Source: Planctomycetota bacterium (GTDB lineage: Bacteria; Planctomycetota; UBA1135; GCA-002686595). Taken from it: 42,225 bases of DNA. The notes beneath the pieces were generated by a model, which had not been told where the DNA came from, searched no databases, and saw only the letters and a program-made list of their open reading frames with translations. Below, one piece after another: positions 33,083 to 41,637 of this stretch; the first letter of the stretch is position 1, and the number at the start of each line of letters is the position of its first letter. The position numbers and the translations under genes were made by a program. The stretch lies in NCBI GenBank assembly GCA_021413885.1, contig JAIOPM010000030.1:1-42225 (forward strand), written 5' to 3'.

Positions 33083-35530
33083 TCACGGCAGTTGGAGCGA
33101 GCTCCAATTCGTGAGCTGCACGTTCGCGCCCGACTTCACCAACGCGCGGTACCACAGTCGTTTGCCCGCCAAGAGCGGCGTCGACGGCAAGGTCGTCGCG
33201 AGGCGCGCGAGCCCGCTCGCCGGGATCGTGCCGACGTTGACGCCGACCTGGAAGCGGTGCGCGAGTTGTCCGGCGCCGAACGTCGCGAACGGATCGGCGA
33301 GGGTCGACTGCAACTGGATCACCGCGCCGGCCGGGCCGGTGACGAAGGCGCTGACCGAACCGCCGAGCGCGGGCTTGCCGTACAGCGCGAGCCTCGCGTG
33401 CGAATCGAAGATCTCGATCCGCAGGTCGTCGACCGCGGCTTCGACCACCGAGTTGTTCGGGTTGTCGGTCGCGGTGAAACGCAGGCGCATCTGCGACGTC
33501 TGCGGCAGGATCGAACCGACCGTGAAGTCGACGGTGTTCCACGCGTTCGCGTTGACGGTCACGTTCTCGAGCGGCGACCAGCTCGCGCCTCCGTCGTTCG
33601 AGATCGAAGCCGCGAACGTGTCGTCGACGACCGAGAGGTCCGCGAACCAACGCGCGAACGACAACACCGCGGGGCCGCAGTGTTCGAGGTCGAAGATCGG
33701 CGAGAGCAACGTGGTCGTTCCGCCGTCGACGTCGTCGGTGCCGGCCGAGCCGCCGCCGTTGCCCGTCAGGTAGCAGTTGACGCCCGGCGCCGCGCTCGCG
33801 TCCGCCGCCGGATTCGCCGGCGTGCCGGACGAGTTCGTGCCGATCGGCGAACCGCGCGTCCACAGTCCCGACGTCGCCGTGTCGCCGACGACGCCGGTGG
33901 TCCAACCGAGGATGCTCTCCGCGTCGTCGAGCACGAGCGTCACCGGCTTCCCGAGCTGGATCGAGCCCGCGATCGTCTGCGACCAACCTTCGTATGCGAG
34001 CGTCAACGTGTAGTCGAGCGCCGCGCCGCCCGGTGCGTTCGGTGCGATCGCGATCGTCACGGGGCCGCTCGCCGCTTGGCTGAACGCGCCGACGACGCCG
34101 AAGTCGTACGAACCGTTGGTGATCGAGGCGTACGGGCTCGAGCTCGTCACCGCGAGCGTCACCGAGGTGCCGCTCGCCGCGCGGCCGCTGTTGCGCACCG
34201 TCGCGCCGAGTTGCACGGACTCGCCGGGTTCGTAGAAACCGTCGCCGTCGCCGAGTTCGATCGAACTGGTCGAGAGCACGCGCATCCACGCTCCCGCCGC
34301 GAGCGCGGTGCGTTGTTGCGCGAGCAACATCTCGTCCGCGAGCGGCACGATGCGATTGCTCGGCGGCCAGAAGCCGTCGGACGTCGAGCCGACTTCCGGC
34401 GACCACGCGAGCGTGCCCTTCGCATCGTGGTCGTAGTCCGCGGTGACGCCGTTCGCGGCGTAGAGCACGAACGGAGGCGGACCGATCGTGTAGTGGTTGA
34501 GCTCGGTCGCGAGGTCGGACACCTCGACGTACTGCGCGTTGTTCGCCGGATAGATCGCGGCGTAACCGTAGGGATAGAGCCACAGGTTCGAGTACGTGTG
34601 GATCGAGAGCGACGACTTGAATTGGCGCGAGGCGATGAAGTTCTGCATCGCCTGGATTTCGGGCTCGCTAGCCGCGGAAGGACCGCGGTACGTTTCGTCG
34701 GACGTCACCGGGCTCGAACCGCCGTTGTCGAAGCCCCAGTGGTTGTTGTAGTTGCGGTTCAAGTCGACGCCGAAGGTTCCGCCGCCGTTGTTGCGCCGGT
34801 TCTTGCGCCACAAGCCGCCGCCGCCGGGATTGGTCGACTGGTTGAAGACGTAACCGTCGGGATTGACGACCGGCACCCAAAAAATCTCGCGGTTGTCGAC
34901 GAGGTACTTCGCGAGCGGATCGGTCGCGTAGCTCTCGAGCAGGTAGAGCACGAACCACAGCGACGCTTGCATGCCCTCGGGCTCGCGCGCGTGGTGCAAC
35001 GAATCGATGCGCACCTCGGGCTCGTTCTCGTCGATCGCCGCATTGTCGGAAATCTTCAGCATCCACAGCGCGCGGCCTTCGACCGAGTTGCCGAGACTCG
35101 TCTTCGCCGTCGTCAACGTCGGGTACGCGGCGTGGATCTGATCGAGCACCGCCGCGACTTGCGTGTACGTGTAGTAGCCGCCCATCGAGCCGCTCGCGAA
35201 AGCGGGGCTGAGCCACGCGCCGTACGCACCGCCGGCTTTCGGCGACGCGGCGAGACGCTCGGCGTAGAAGTTCTCGAGGTCGTCGATCGCGATGCGGTGC
35301 GGAATGCCGGCGCGGACGAGCGCTTCGAGCTCGCGATCGTTCGCAACGACTTCGACTTCGTGCGTCGCGTCGTCGTGCGCGACGTGGTCGAAGCCGAGCT
35401 CCGCGAAACGGCCGGTGCGCAGACTTGCATCGGCGTCGTCGATGCGGACGACGTGGTATTGCGGGCGAACTTGCGCGGCAACTTGCGTGACGGAAGAGAC
35501 GGCGACGGAAAGAGCGAACAACATCGACAT
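33083..35530 (-). CDS. Exported M14 zinc carboxypeptidase with C-terminal beta domains
   Basis: 815 residues. A hydrophobic N-terminus ending VAAQ is a likely signal peptide, though it has no basic residue and no upstream in-frame start exists. The M14 domain (about 115-415) is complete: zinc ligands in HHAREPEGM (His180, Glu183) and SIHTYSNLW (His311), substrate-binding DLNRNY (Asn258, Arg259) and catalytic Glu379 in LAWSPEVG. A DNA-independent array of beta-sandwich modules follows: a CARDB-like domain (about 420-530), a jelly-roll with LSPIFDLEHCGPAVLSFARWF (about 540-700) and a terminal module ending GKRLWYRALV. It probably trims peptides outside the cell; the tail modules suit attachment to surfaces or polymers. 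The family normally cleaves C-terminal residues. Confidence 0.92.
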   Translation of the reverse strand: MSMLFALSVAVSSVTQVAAQVRPQYHVVRIDDADASLRTGRFAELGFDHVAHDDATHEVEVVANDRELEALVRAGIPHRIAIDDLENFYAERLAASPKAGGAYGAWLSPAFASGSMGGYYTYTQVAAVLDQIHAAYPTLTTAKTSLGNSVEGRALWMLKISDNAAIDENEPEVRIDSLHHAREPEGMQASLWFVLYLLESYATDPLAKYLVDNREIFWVPVVNPDGYVFNQSTNPGGGGLWRKNRRNNGGGTFGVDLNRNYNNHWGFDNGGSSPVTSDETYRGPSAASEPEIQAMQNFIASRQFKSSLSIHTYSNLWLYPYGYAAIYPANNAQYVEVSDLATELNHYTIGPPPFVLYAANGVTADYDHDAKGTLAWSPEVGSTSDGFWPPSNRIVPLADEMLLAQQRTALAAGAWMRVLSTSSIELGDGDGFYEPGESVQLGATVRNSGRAASGTSVTLAVTSSSPYASITNGSYDFGVVGAFSQAASGPVTIAIAPNAPGGAALDYTLTLAYEGWSQTIAGSIQLGKPVTLVLDDAESILGWTTGVVGDTATSGLWTRGSPIGTNSSGTPANPAADASAAPGVNCYLTGNGGGSAGTDDVDGGTTTLLSPIFDLEHCGPAVLSFARWFADLSVVDDTFAASISNDGGASWSPLENVTVNANAWNTVDFTVGSILPQTSQMRLRFTATDNPNNSVVEAAVDDLRIEIFDSHARLALYGKPALGGSVSAFVTGPAGAVIQLQSTLADPFATFGAGQLAHRFQVGVNVGTIPASGLARLATTLPSTPLLAGKRLWYRALVKSGANVQLTNWSSLQLP

Positions 35531-35581
35531 GCGGGGACTCTCGAAGCGGCGAGCGAGGACGGCGGAGGACGCGAGGCGGAC

Positions 35582-35587
35582 ATGCTA
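35582..35587 (-). promoter_or_regulatory. TAGCAT -10 box, carboxypeptidase gene
   Basis: TTAGCAT on the minus strand, 51 bases before ATG 35530, in the 142-base divergent gap. A weak GAGAG precedes the start codon. Divergent from the TAGGGT element at 35659. Confidence 0.35.
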
Positions 35588-35658
35588 ACGGGAAGCGCGC
35601 CGAACGCTCGGCTTGGACGCACGTCGCGGCTCGCGGGTTCCGACGAGTCGGCGTGTGC

Positions 35659-35664
35659 TAGGGT
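35659..35664 (+). promoter_or_regulatory. TAGGGT -10 box (TGCTAGGGT)
   Basis: An extended -10, TGCTAGGGT, ends eight bases before ATG 35673, predicting a leaderless or nearly leaderless transcript. No Shine-Dalgarno is present before this start, in agreement. Confidence 0.45.
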
Positions 35665-35672
35665 GGCGCGCG

Positions 35673-38600
35673 ATGAGGCATTTCGTGCTCGCGGCGGCGG
35701 TCGTGCTCGGAATCGGTGCGTCCGCGTTCGCCCAGGAAGCGCGCGAGATCTTCGACGGACGCACGCTCGCCGGTTGGGACGGCGACGAACGCTACTGGCA
35801 CGTCGAGGACGGCGCGATCGTCGGGCGTTCGACGGCGGAGCAGCCGCTCGCGAGCTCGACGTGGTTGATCTGGCGCGGCGGCGAAGTCGCCGACTTCGAG
35901 ATCGAGTTCGACTTCAAGCTCGTCGGCGGCAACTCCGGCCTGCAGTTCCGCAGCCGTGATCTCGGTGAGCATCGCGTCGCGGGCTACCAAGGCGACCTCG
36001 AGGACGGCCCGAATTGGAGCGGCTGTCTCTACGAACAAGAGGGCCGCGGCGTGATGGCGCGGCGCGGCGAGTCGTTGCGCGTCGACGCCGACGGAGCGCG
36101 CACCGTGCTGCAGGTCGCCGACAGCGCGAAGTTGCTCGCGAGCGTGCGACCGCGCGAGTGGAACACGTACCGCATCGTCGCCCGCGGACCGTCGCTCGCG
36201 CTCGCGATCAACGGCGTGCCGATGACGACGGTGACCGACCTCGACGTCGAACACGCGGCGACGCGCGGCATCCTCGCGTTCCAACTCCATCAAGGGCCGC
36301 CGATGGAGGTGAAGCTGCGCAACCTGCGTTTGCGCGAGTTCCCTCCCGACGCGAAGCCCGCCACCGCGCCGAGCGATCCCAACACGCCGAAGTGGATTTG
36401 GACGCGCGCGTCGGCGTTGCAAGACGCGGGCGAGGACGAGCCGGCGTGGTTTCGCGCGAGCGTGAAGCTCGAGCGCGCTCCGAAGTCCGCGCGTTTGTCC
36501 GGCGCGGCGGACAACTCGTGCGTCGTCGAGATCAACGGTACGGAAGCGTTCGAGAACGAATCGTGGGAGACGCCGGGCTTCGTCGACGTCGCGCGGTTCC
36601 TGCGCGTCGGCGAGAACGTGCTCGCGGTCGAAGCGAAGAACGAAGGCGGGCCGGCGGGCGTCGAGCTCGCACTCGACCTCGAATTCGACGACGGCTCGAA
36701 GCAGCGCATCGTCACGAACTCGACGTGGCTCGCACGCTCCGACGAAGCCGCCGCGTGGAAGCCCGCGGTCGAGATCGCGCCGCTCGGCGGCGGGCCGTGG
36801 GGTTCGCGTGAAATTCAACGCTACGAGCCGCCGCGCGCGACGCCGGCGGAAGAACTCGAAGTGCCGAAGGCGTACCACGCCGAGTTGGTCTACACGGTCC
36901 CGCGCCGCAAGCAGGGTTCGTGGGTCGCGATGTGCTTCGACGATCGCGGTCGGATCATCGCGAGCGATCAGTACGGGCCGCTGTATCGCGTCACGCTCGC
37001 GAACGGCTCCGAGTCGAAGACGGTGTCGAAGGTCGAGGAACTGCCGCTCCCGCTCGGACGCGCGCAGGGTTTGTGCTTCGCGTTCGGCGCGCTCTACGCA
37101 GTCGTCTCGGAACAAGAAGGCGATTGCGTTCCGGGCCTGTGGCGCGCGAAGGCGCTCGACGGCGAACGCTTCGCCGCGCCCGAGCTGTTGAAGAAGTTCG
37201 ACGGCTCCGGCGAGCACGGACCGCACGCGGTCGTCAAGGATCCGATGCGCGATCGCTTGTGGATCGTCGGCGGCAATCACACGAAGTTGCCCGACGTCGC
37301 GCGTTCGCGCGTGCCGCTGCACTGGGGCGAGGATCAGTTGCTGCCGCAACATCCCGATCCCAACGGTCACGCGGTCGGCATCACCGCGCCCGGCGGTTGG
37401 ATCTGCAGCACCGATCCCGACGGCAAGGATTGGGAGCTCTACGCCTCCGGCTTCCGCAACTGCTACGACCTCGCGTTCAGCGACCAAGGCGCGATCTTCA
37501 CCTTCGACTCCGACATGGAGTGGGACATCGGTCTGCCGTGGTACCGGCCGACGATGATCGAGCACGTCGTCAGCGGCGGCGACTACGGTTGGCGCACGGG
37601 TTCGTGGCGTTGGCCCGCGTACTATCCCGATGCATTGCCGGGCATCGTCGACGTCGGCATCGCATCGCCGACCGGCATGTGCGCGGATCGCGGCGGACGT
37701 TTCGCGCCCGAGCTCAGCGGCAAAGCGGGCGGCGCGATCTTCGCCGCCGATTGGGCCTACGGGACGATCTATTCCGTAAGACTCACTCCAAAGGGCGGCA
37801 GCTACAGCGCGACGTTCGAGCCGTTCATCAAGGGCAAGCCGCTCGCGGTGACCGACATGGAGTTCGGGCCGGACGGAGCGCTGTACTTCCTGGTCGGCGG
37901 CAGACGTACGCAGTCGGCGTTGTATCGGGTCGTTCGCACCGACGCCGAAATGAAGTCGTCGGCGCCCCTGGTCGTGCAGTACGCGTCGACTCCCTTCTTC
38001 TGGGCTCAGTTCCACACGCTCGAGCTGAGCCCGAAGCTCGTCGACCAAGCGATCGCGGACCTCGACGACCCCGATCGCTTCGTGCGGTACTCGGCGCGCG
38101 TAGCGTTGGAACACGCCGACGCGAGTCTGTGGCTGACGCGCGCCCTCGCGGAGCGCAAGCCGCAGCCGCTGCTCGAGCTCCTGATCGCGCTCGCACACCG
38201 AGGAGAGGCCGATCTCGCGTCGCGTGCTCTGACGAGGTGGGAGACGCTCGAAGTCGAGCACTTCACCGACGAGCGCCTGCTCGACGCGCTTCGCGTGCTT
38301 GGGCTGTTGTGCATTCGCCTCGGCCCGCCCGACGAAGCCCAAGCGCACCGGATTGAACGGCATTTGCTCGCGCTCTTCCCGCACGCGAACGAGAACGCGA
38401 ACCGCGAGCTCGTCAATCTCCTCGTCTACCTCGGTGACGCGCGGATCGTCGAGCCGGCGCTCGCGCGCGCCGAAGCCTCGAAGGCGCAAGCCGATCGCAT
38501 CGCGTACCTGTGGGCGCTGCGCAACCTGAAGAGCGGTTGGACGCTCGACCAACGCGCGCGTTTCTTCGCCGCGTTGAACGACCTCGTCGCGCACACGAGC

Positions 38601-39248
38601 GGCGGCAACAGCTACGCGAAGTACCTCGAGAACCTGCGCGACGACACGGTCGCGACGTTGACCGACGCCGAACGCGCGGCGCTCGGCGCGCGCATCGATC
38701 CGCCGAAGCCGGAAGCGGCGGCTGCTGCTGCGCCGCGCGCGTTGGTCAAGGCGTGGAAGCTCGACGAGCTCGTCGAACTCGCCCCGCGCTCCCACGCCGG
38801 TCGCGACTTCGAACGCGGCAAGAACGCGTTCCGCGACGCGACCTGTCTTCAATGCCACCGTTTCGCGAACGAAGGCGGCGGCTCCGGCCCCGATCTGACC
38901 GGCGTCGGTCGGCGCTTCGGCGATCGCGATCTGCTCGAAGCGATGGTCGAGCCCTCGCGCACGATCTCCGATCTCTACCGCGACACCGAGATCGTCACGC
39001 ACGACGACGAACTCGTCGTCGGCCGCATCGAGGAACTCGGCGGCGGTGCGTTGCGCGTGTGGCTCGCCGACGGCACGCCGGCGGTGACGCTCGCGGCCGC
39101 CGACGTCGCCGAGCGTCGGCCGCATTCGTTGTCGCGGATGCCGAACGCGTTGCTCGACACGTTCAGCGACGACGAAGTGCTCGACCTGCTCGCCTACCTG
39201 CGTTCCGGCGCCGAGCGCGACGACGACGCGTTCGAGCGGAAGCCCTGA
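35673..39248 (+). CDS. DUF1080 / beta-propeller / HEAT-like / cytochrome c fusion protein
   Basis: 1191 residues. A Sec signal (about 1-20, ends SAFAQ) leads into a DUF1080 (3-keto-disaccharide hydrolase-like, LamG fold) domain at about 23-225: EIFDGRTLAGWDGDERYWHVEDGAIVG ... GLQFRSRD. A galactose-binding-like domain (about 240-380) has WFRASVKLERAPKSARLSGAADNSCVVEING. A sorbosone/PQQ-dehydrogenase-type beta-propeller (about 410-780) follows, then helical HEAT-like repeats (about 800-1020), and a cytochrome c domain with CLQCH (1058-1062) and a likely Met ligand in SLSRMPN. This layout is characteristic of Planctomycetota and Verrucomicrobiota and is linked to periplasmic sugar oxidation or polysaccharide breakdown with electron transfer; the reaction is not established. 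The open frame extends 20 codons upstream of ATG 35673 over the promoter and is rejected. Confidence 0.9.
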   Translation: MRHFVLAAAVVLGIGASAFAQEAREIFDGRTLAGWDGDERYWHVEDGAIVGRSTAEQPLASSTWLIWRGGEVADFEIEFDFKLVGGNSGLQFRSRDLGEHRVAGYQGDLEDGPNWSGCLYEQEGRGVMARRGESLRVDADGARTVLQVADSAKLLASVRPREWNTYRIVARGPSLALAINGVPMTTVTDLDVEHAATRGILAFQLHQGPPMEVKLRNLRLREFPPDAKPATAPSDPNTPKWIWTRASALQDAGEDEPAWFRASVKLERAPKSARLSGAADNSCVVEINGTEAFENESWETPGFVDVARFLRVGENVLAVEAKNEGGPAGVELALDLEFDDGSKQRIVTNSTWLARSDEAAAWKPAVEIAPLGGGPWGSREIQRYEPPRATPAEELEVPKAYHAELVYTVPRRKQGSWVAMCFDDRGRIIASDQYGPLYRVTLANGSESKTVSKVEELPLPLGRAQGLCFAFGALYAVVSEQEGDCVPGLWRAKALDGERFAAPELLKKFDGSGEHGPHAVVKDPMRDRLWIVGGNHTKLPDVARSRVPLHWGEDQLLPQHPDPNGHAVGITAPGGWICSTDPDGKDWELYASGFRNCYDLAFSDQGAIFTFDSDMEWDIGLPWYRPTMIEHVVSGGDYGWRTGSWRWPAYYPDALPGIVDVGIASPTGMCADRGGRFAPELSGKAGGAIFAADWAYGTIYSVRLTPKGGSYSATFEPFIKGKPLAVTDMEFGPDGALYFLVGGRRTQSALYRVVRTDAEMKSSAPLVVQYASTPFFWAQFHTLELSPKLVDQAIADLDDPDRFVRYSARVALEHADASLWLTRALAERKPQPLLELLIALAHRGEADLASRALTRWETLEVEHFTDERLLDALRVLGLLCIRLGPPDEAQAHRIERHLLALFPHANENANRELVNLLVYLGDARIVEPALARAEASKAQADRIAYLWALRNLKSGWTLDQRARFFAALNDLVAHTSGGNSYAKYLENLRDDTVATLTDAERAALGARIDPPKPEAAAAAAPRALVKAWKLDELVELAPRSHAGRDFERGKNAFRDATCLQCHRFANEGGGSGPDLTGVGRRFGDRDLLEAMVEPSRTISDLYRDTEIVTHDDELVVGRIEELGGGALRVWLADGTPAVTLAAADVAERRPHSLSRMPNALLDTFSDDEVLDLLAYLRSGAERDDDAFERKP

Positions 39249-39466
39249 AGTTCGGCCGAGTTCCGGGAGCCGGACCGCGCGTCCAGGGCGTGGATCGAGC
39301 GAGTGCCTGGCGCGCGTGTGCGCGGACGGAAACGCGGGAGAATTGACCGAATTGGCCGGCAAACGGCGCAGGAACGGGTGGACGCGAGAAGCGCGGGCTT
39401 GTCGAGAGCTGCGCGGCGCGCGTCCCACCCGCAATCCGGTTGGTCACCCACCCAGAGGCTCACGTC

Positions 39467-40927
39467 ATGTGCTTGCGTTTTCTCCCGAGTCTGCTCACGG
39501 CGTTCGCCGCGTTCATTCCGCCCGCGTCCGCTCAACAACCCGTCTATCGCGCCGAGTTCCTCGGATCGGTCCTCGGGGTCGCACGCATGAATGCCGGTGG
39601 CGAGATCGTCGGCACCGACACCTCCGCGTTCGGCGGTGTACGCGGCTGGGTCGCGAGCTCAGGCTCGCCCGCAGTGGCGTTGCCTCTGCCGCCGGGCCGG
39701 CTGACGAGTTGGGCGCACGACATCAACGATCTCGGTGTGATCGTCGGCGCAGTCAGCTCGTCGTCCTTCTCGCCGGAGTTCGGCGGCATCGCCGCGAAGT
39801 GGGTTCCGAACGGCAGCGGCGGCTACACGGTCGTCGAGTTCGGAAAGCTCTCCGGCCACGTGCGCAGCGACGCGCTCGGAGTGAACGACGCCGGCGATGT
39901 GATCGGGTTCTCCGCGGACAGCCAGTTTCGCTATCCGGTGCTGTTCACCGGCCTGAGCGGCATCCAGAACCTCACGGCGACCGGGCTGTTCGACCCGCAG
40001 AAGATCAACGAGCAGCGGGTGCTCGTCGACGTCACCGGCAAGCGCATGGACCTCGATACGTTGGTCGTGGAGAACCTGGGGTTGCCCGCCGGCAGTTACC
40101 TGGCGACGAATTGCTACTCGATCAACGAACTCGGCCAGGTGTCCGGCGCGGCGATCCTCTCGACCGGCACGAGCTGCGTCCAGGTCGCCGCTCGCTACAC
40201 CGATGTCGTCGGCTGGGAGACGTACGGCGGTTGCGGGCCCTCGAACGGCGTCGCGGATCTCAACGATCTCGGCGACATGTTGCTGAGGCTCGGCCTCGAT
40301 CCCTACGTGCGCTTCGAGGGTCTCGGTGCGTTCCGCATCGAGGACTTGATCGCGGCCCCGGTCGGACACTGGTTCGTGCAGAAGTTCGGCATGGGTATCA
40401 ACGACACGCAGCAGATCGCGATCTGCGCGCTCAACCAAGTCACAGGGGAGAACGGCCTGGTGTTGCTGACGCGCGAGACACCGGTCGGCACGACTCTCTG
40501 CTACGGCGACGGGTCCTCGGGTAACTGTCCGTGCGGAAATGCGGGCGTTGCCGGAGCGGGCTGCAAGAACTCGACGGGCGTCGGCGCGAAGCTCGCGGCG
40601 ACTGGCTCCGCGAGTGTCGTGGCGGACGATCTCGTGTTGTCGGTGACGCAAGCCGCTCCCGGCAAGTCCGCCCTCTTCTTTCAAGGTGTCGGCTCGATCG
40701 CCGTCCCGTTCCAGGACGGGATCCTGTGCGCAGGCGGCTCGATCAAGCGGCTCGAGGCGGTCACGCTCGACGCGAACGGCTCCGCGCAGTCCGGCGTCTC
40801 GATCGTCGGCGCCGGAGCGATCACGCCGGGCGTCACGCGCACCTACCAAACCTGGTTCCGCGACCCCCAGGGACCCTGCGGCACGGCGAGCAATCTGAGC
40901 TCGGCGGTACAGGTCACCTGGCAGTAG
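39467..40927 (+). CDS. Exported HAF-like repeat protein with Cys-rich C-terminal domain
   Basis: 486 residues; start ATG 39467 with AGAGG at 39454-39458. Signal peptide about 1-23 (ends ASAQQ). Residues about 30-345 contain seven copies of a (I/V/L)N-D/E-x-G-x-(I/V)-x-G motif at spacing 35-55: MNAGGEIVG, INDLGVIVG, VNDAGDVIG, INEQRVLVD, INELGQVSG, LNDLGDMLL and INDTQQIAI. This resembles HAF repeats and suggests a beta-propeller. The C-terminus (about 350-486) is a Cys-rich domain, CYGDGSSGNCPCGNAGVAGAGC ... CAGG ... TYQTWFRDP, which I know from many exported proteins of Planctomycetota and which may be a surface or matrix module. No catalytic residue is recognised; function unknown. Confidence 0.82.
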   Translation: MCLRFLPSLLTAFAAFIPPASAQQPVYRAEFLGSVLGVARMNAGGEIVGTDTSAFGGVRGWVASSGSPAVALPLPPGRLTSWAHDINDLGVIVGAVSSSSFSPEFGGIAAKWVPNGSGGYTVVEFGKLSGHVRSDALGVNDAGDVIGFSADSQFRYPVLFTGLSGIQNLTATGLFDPQKINEQRVLVDVTGKRMDLDTLVVENLGLPAGSYLATNCYSINELGQVSGAAILSTGTSCVQVAARYTDVVGWETYGGCGPSNGVADLNDLGDMLLRLGLDPYVRFEGLGAFRIEDLIAAPVGHWFVQKFGMGINDTQQIAICALNQVTGENGLVLLTRETPVGTTLCYGDGSSGNCPCGNAGVAGAGCKNSTGVGAKLAATGSASVVADDLVLSVTQAAPGKSALFFQGVGSIAVPFQDGILCAGGSIKRLEAVTLDANGSAQSGVSIVGAGAITPGVTRTYQTWFRDPQGPCGTASNLSSAVQVTWQ

Positions 40928-40966
40928 CGGGTCGTCGGCTTGGAATGCAGCTCCGACGTGGCACGA

Positions 40967-40989
40967 GCCGCGGCGGGCTGCGGCGTTTT
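40967..40989 (+). terminator. Possible Rho-independent terminator
   Basis: GCCGC (40967-40971) and GCGGC (40980-40984) can pair around an eight-base loop and are followed by GTTTT, 39 bases after the repeat-protein stop. Short stem, but the only hairpin with a T-run I find. The hairpin sits inside a wider 10-bp inverted repeat (40931-40940 / 41005-41014). Confidence 0.4.
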
Positions 40990-41017
40990 CTGCTCACGGC
41001 GACGAGCCGACGACGAC

Positions 41018-41023
41018 TAGCTT
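41018..41023 (+). promoter_or_regulatory. TAGCTT -10 box, TMEM175-type gene
   Basis: CTAGCTT lies 44 bases before ATG 41068, directly after the inverted repeat ending at 41014. The leader would be about 38 bases and contains GAGAG (41053-41057) as a weak ribosome-binding site. Confidence 0.35.
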
Positions 41024-41067
41024 CTCCGCGGTCCTGAACGGGGACTCGAACGAGAGAGCTGCGCAAG

Positions 41068-41637
41068 ATGAGCAAAGGACGACTCGAAGCGTTCAGCGAC
41101 GGCGTGATCGCGATCCTCATCACGATCATGGTGCTCGAACTGCGCGCGCCCGAAGAAGCGAACCTGCACGCGTTGCAACCGTTGGTGCCGAAGCTCCTCT
41201 CGTACTTGTTGAGCTTCGTCTTCCTCGGCATCTACTGGAACAACCACCACCACATGCTGCATGCGACGCAGCGTGTCAGCGGCGCCGTCTTGTGGGCGAA
41301 CCTCCACCTTCTCTTCTGGTTGTCGTTGGTTCCGTTCGTCACGAGTTGGATGGGGGAGCACCACGTCGCGCCCGTGCCGACCGCGTGCTACGGCGGCGTG
41401 TTGCTGCTCTCCGCGATCGCGTACACGATCCTGCAGAACGCGATCATCGCCGCGAACGGACCGGAGTCGGTTCTCGCGACCGCGGTCGGACGCGATCGCA
41501 AGGGCAAGCTGTCGATGGTGCTGTACGCGATCGGCATTCCGCTCGCGTTCGTCCACGCGTGGCTCGCGGTTGCGCTCTACGTCACGGTCGCGTTGATCTG
41601 GTTGGTGCCGGATCGACGCATCGAGGCGCGGCTCTAG
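41068..41637 (+). CDS. TMEM175-family (DUF1211) potassium-channel-like membrane protein
   Basis: 189 residues. The family signature RLEAFSDGVIAILITIMVLEL (5-25) is present, with the FSDGV motif whose first helix lines the pore in known TMEM175 channels. Further hydrophobic helices lie at about 45-58, 73-95, 105-125, 145-165 and 165-182, and a HHHML segment near 60 is typical. Bacterial members are short and assemble as tetramers. Some conduct potassium; selectivity here is unproven. Its TAG stop overlaps the TAG of the convergent sigma-factor gene in the palindrome CTAG, so no terminator separates them. It is probably a single-gene transcript from the TAGCTT promoter. Confidence 0.9.
   Translation: MSKGRLEAFSDGVIAILITIMVLELRAPEEANLHALQPLVPKLLSYLLSFVFLGIYWNNHHHMLHATQRVSGAVLWANLHLLFWLSLVPFVTSWMGEHHVAPVPTACYGGVLLLSAIAYTILQNAIIAANGPESVLATAVGRDRKGKLSMVLYAIGIPLAFVHAWLAVALYVTVALIWLVPDRRIEARL

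Noticed and set aside
39343..39348. TTGACC as a -35 box before the HAF-like gene
   Set aside because: No -10 match at 16-18 bases; the 218-base gap otherwise shows only a short TCCGG-GAG-CCGGA hairpin (39262-39274) without a T-run.
35658..39434. A 1258-codon minus-strand frame opposite the cytochrome fusion
   Set aside because: Same reason: shadow of a well-supported gene, no recognisable domain.
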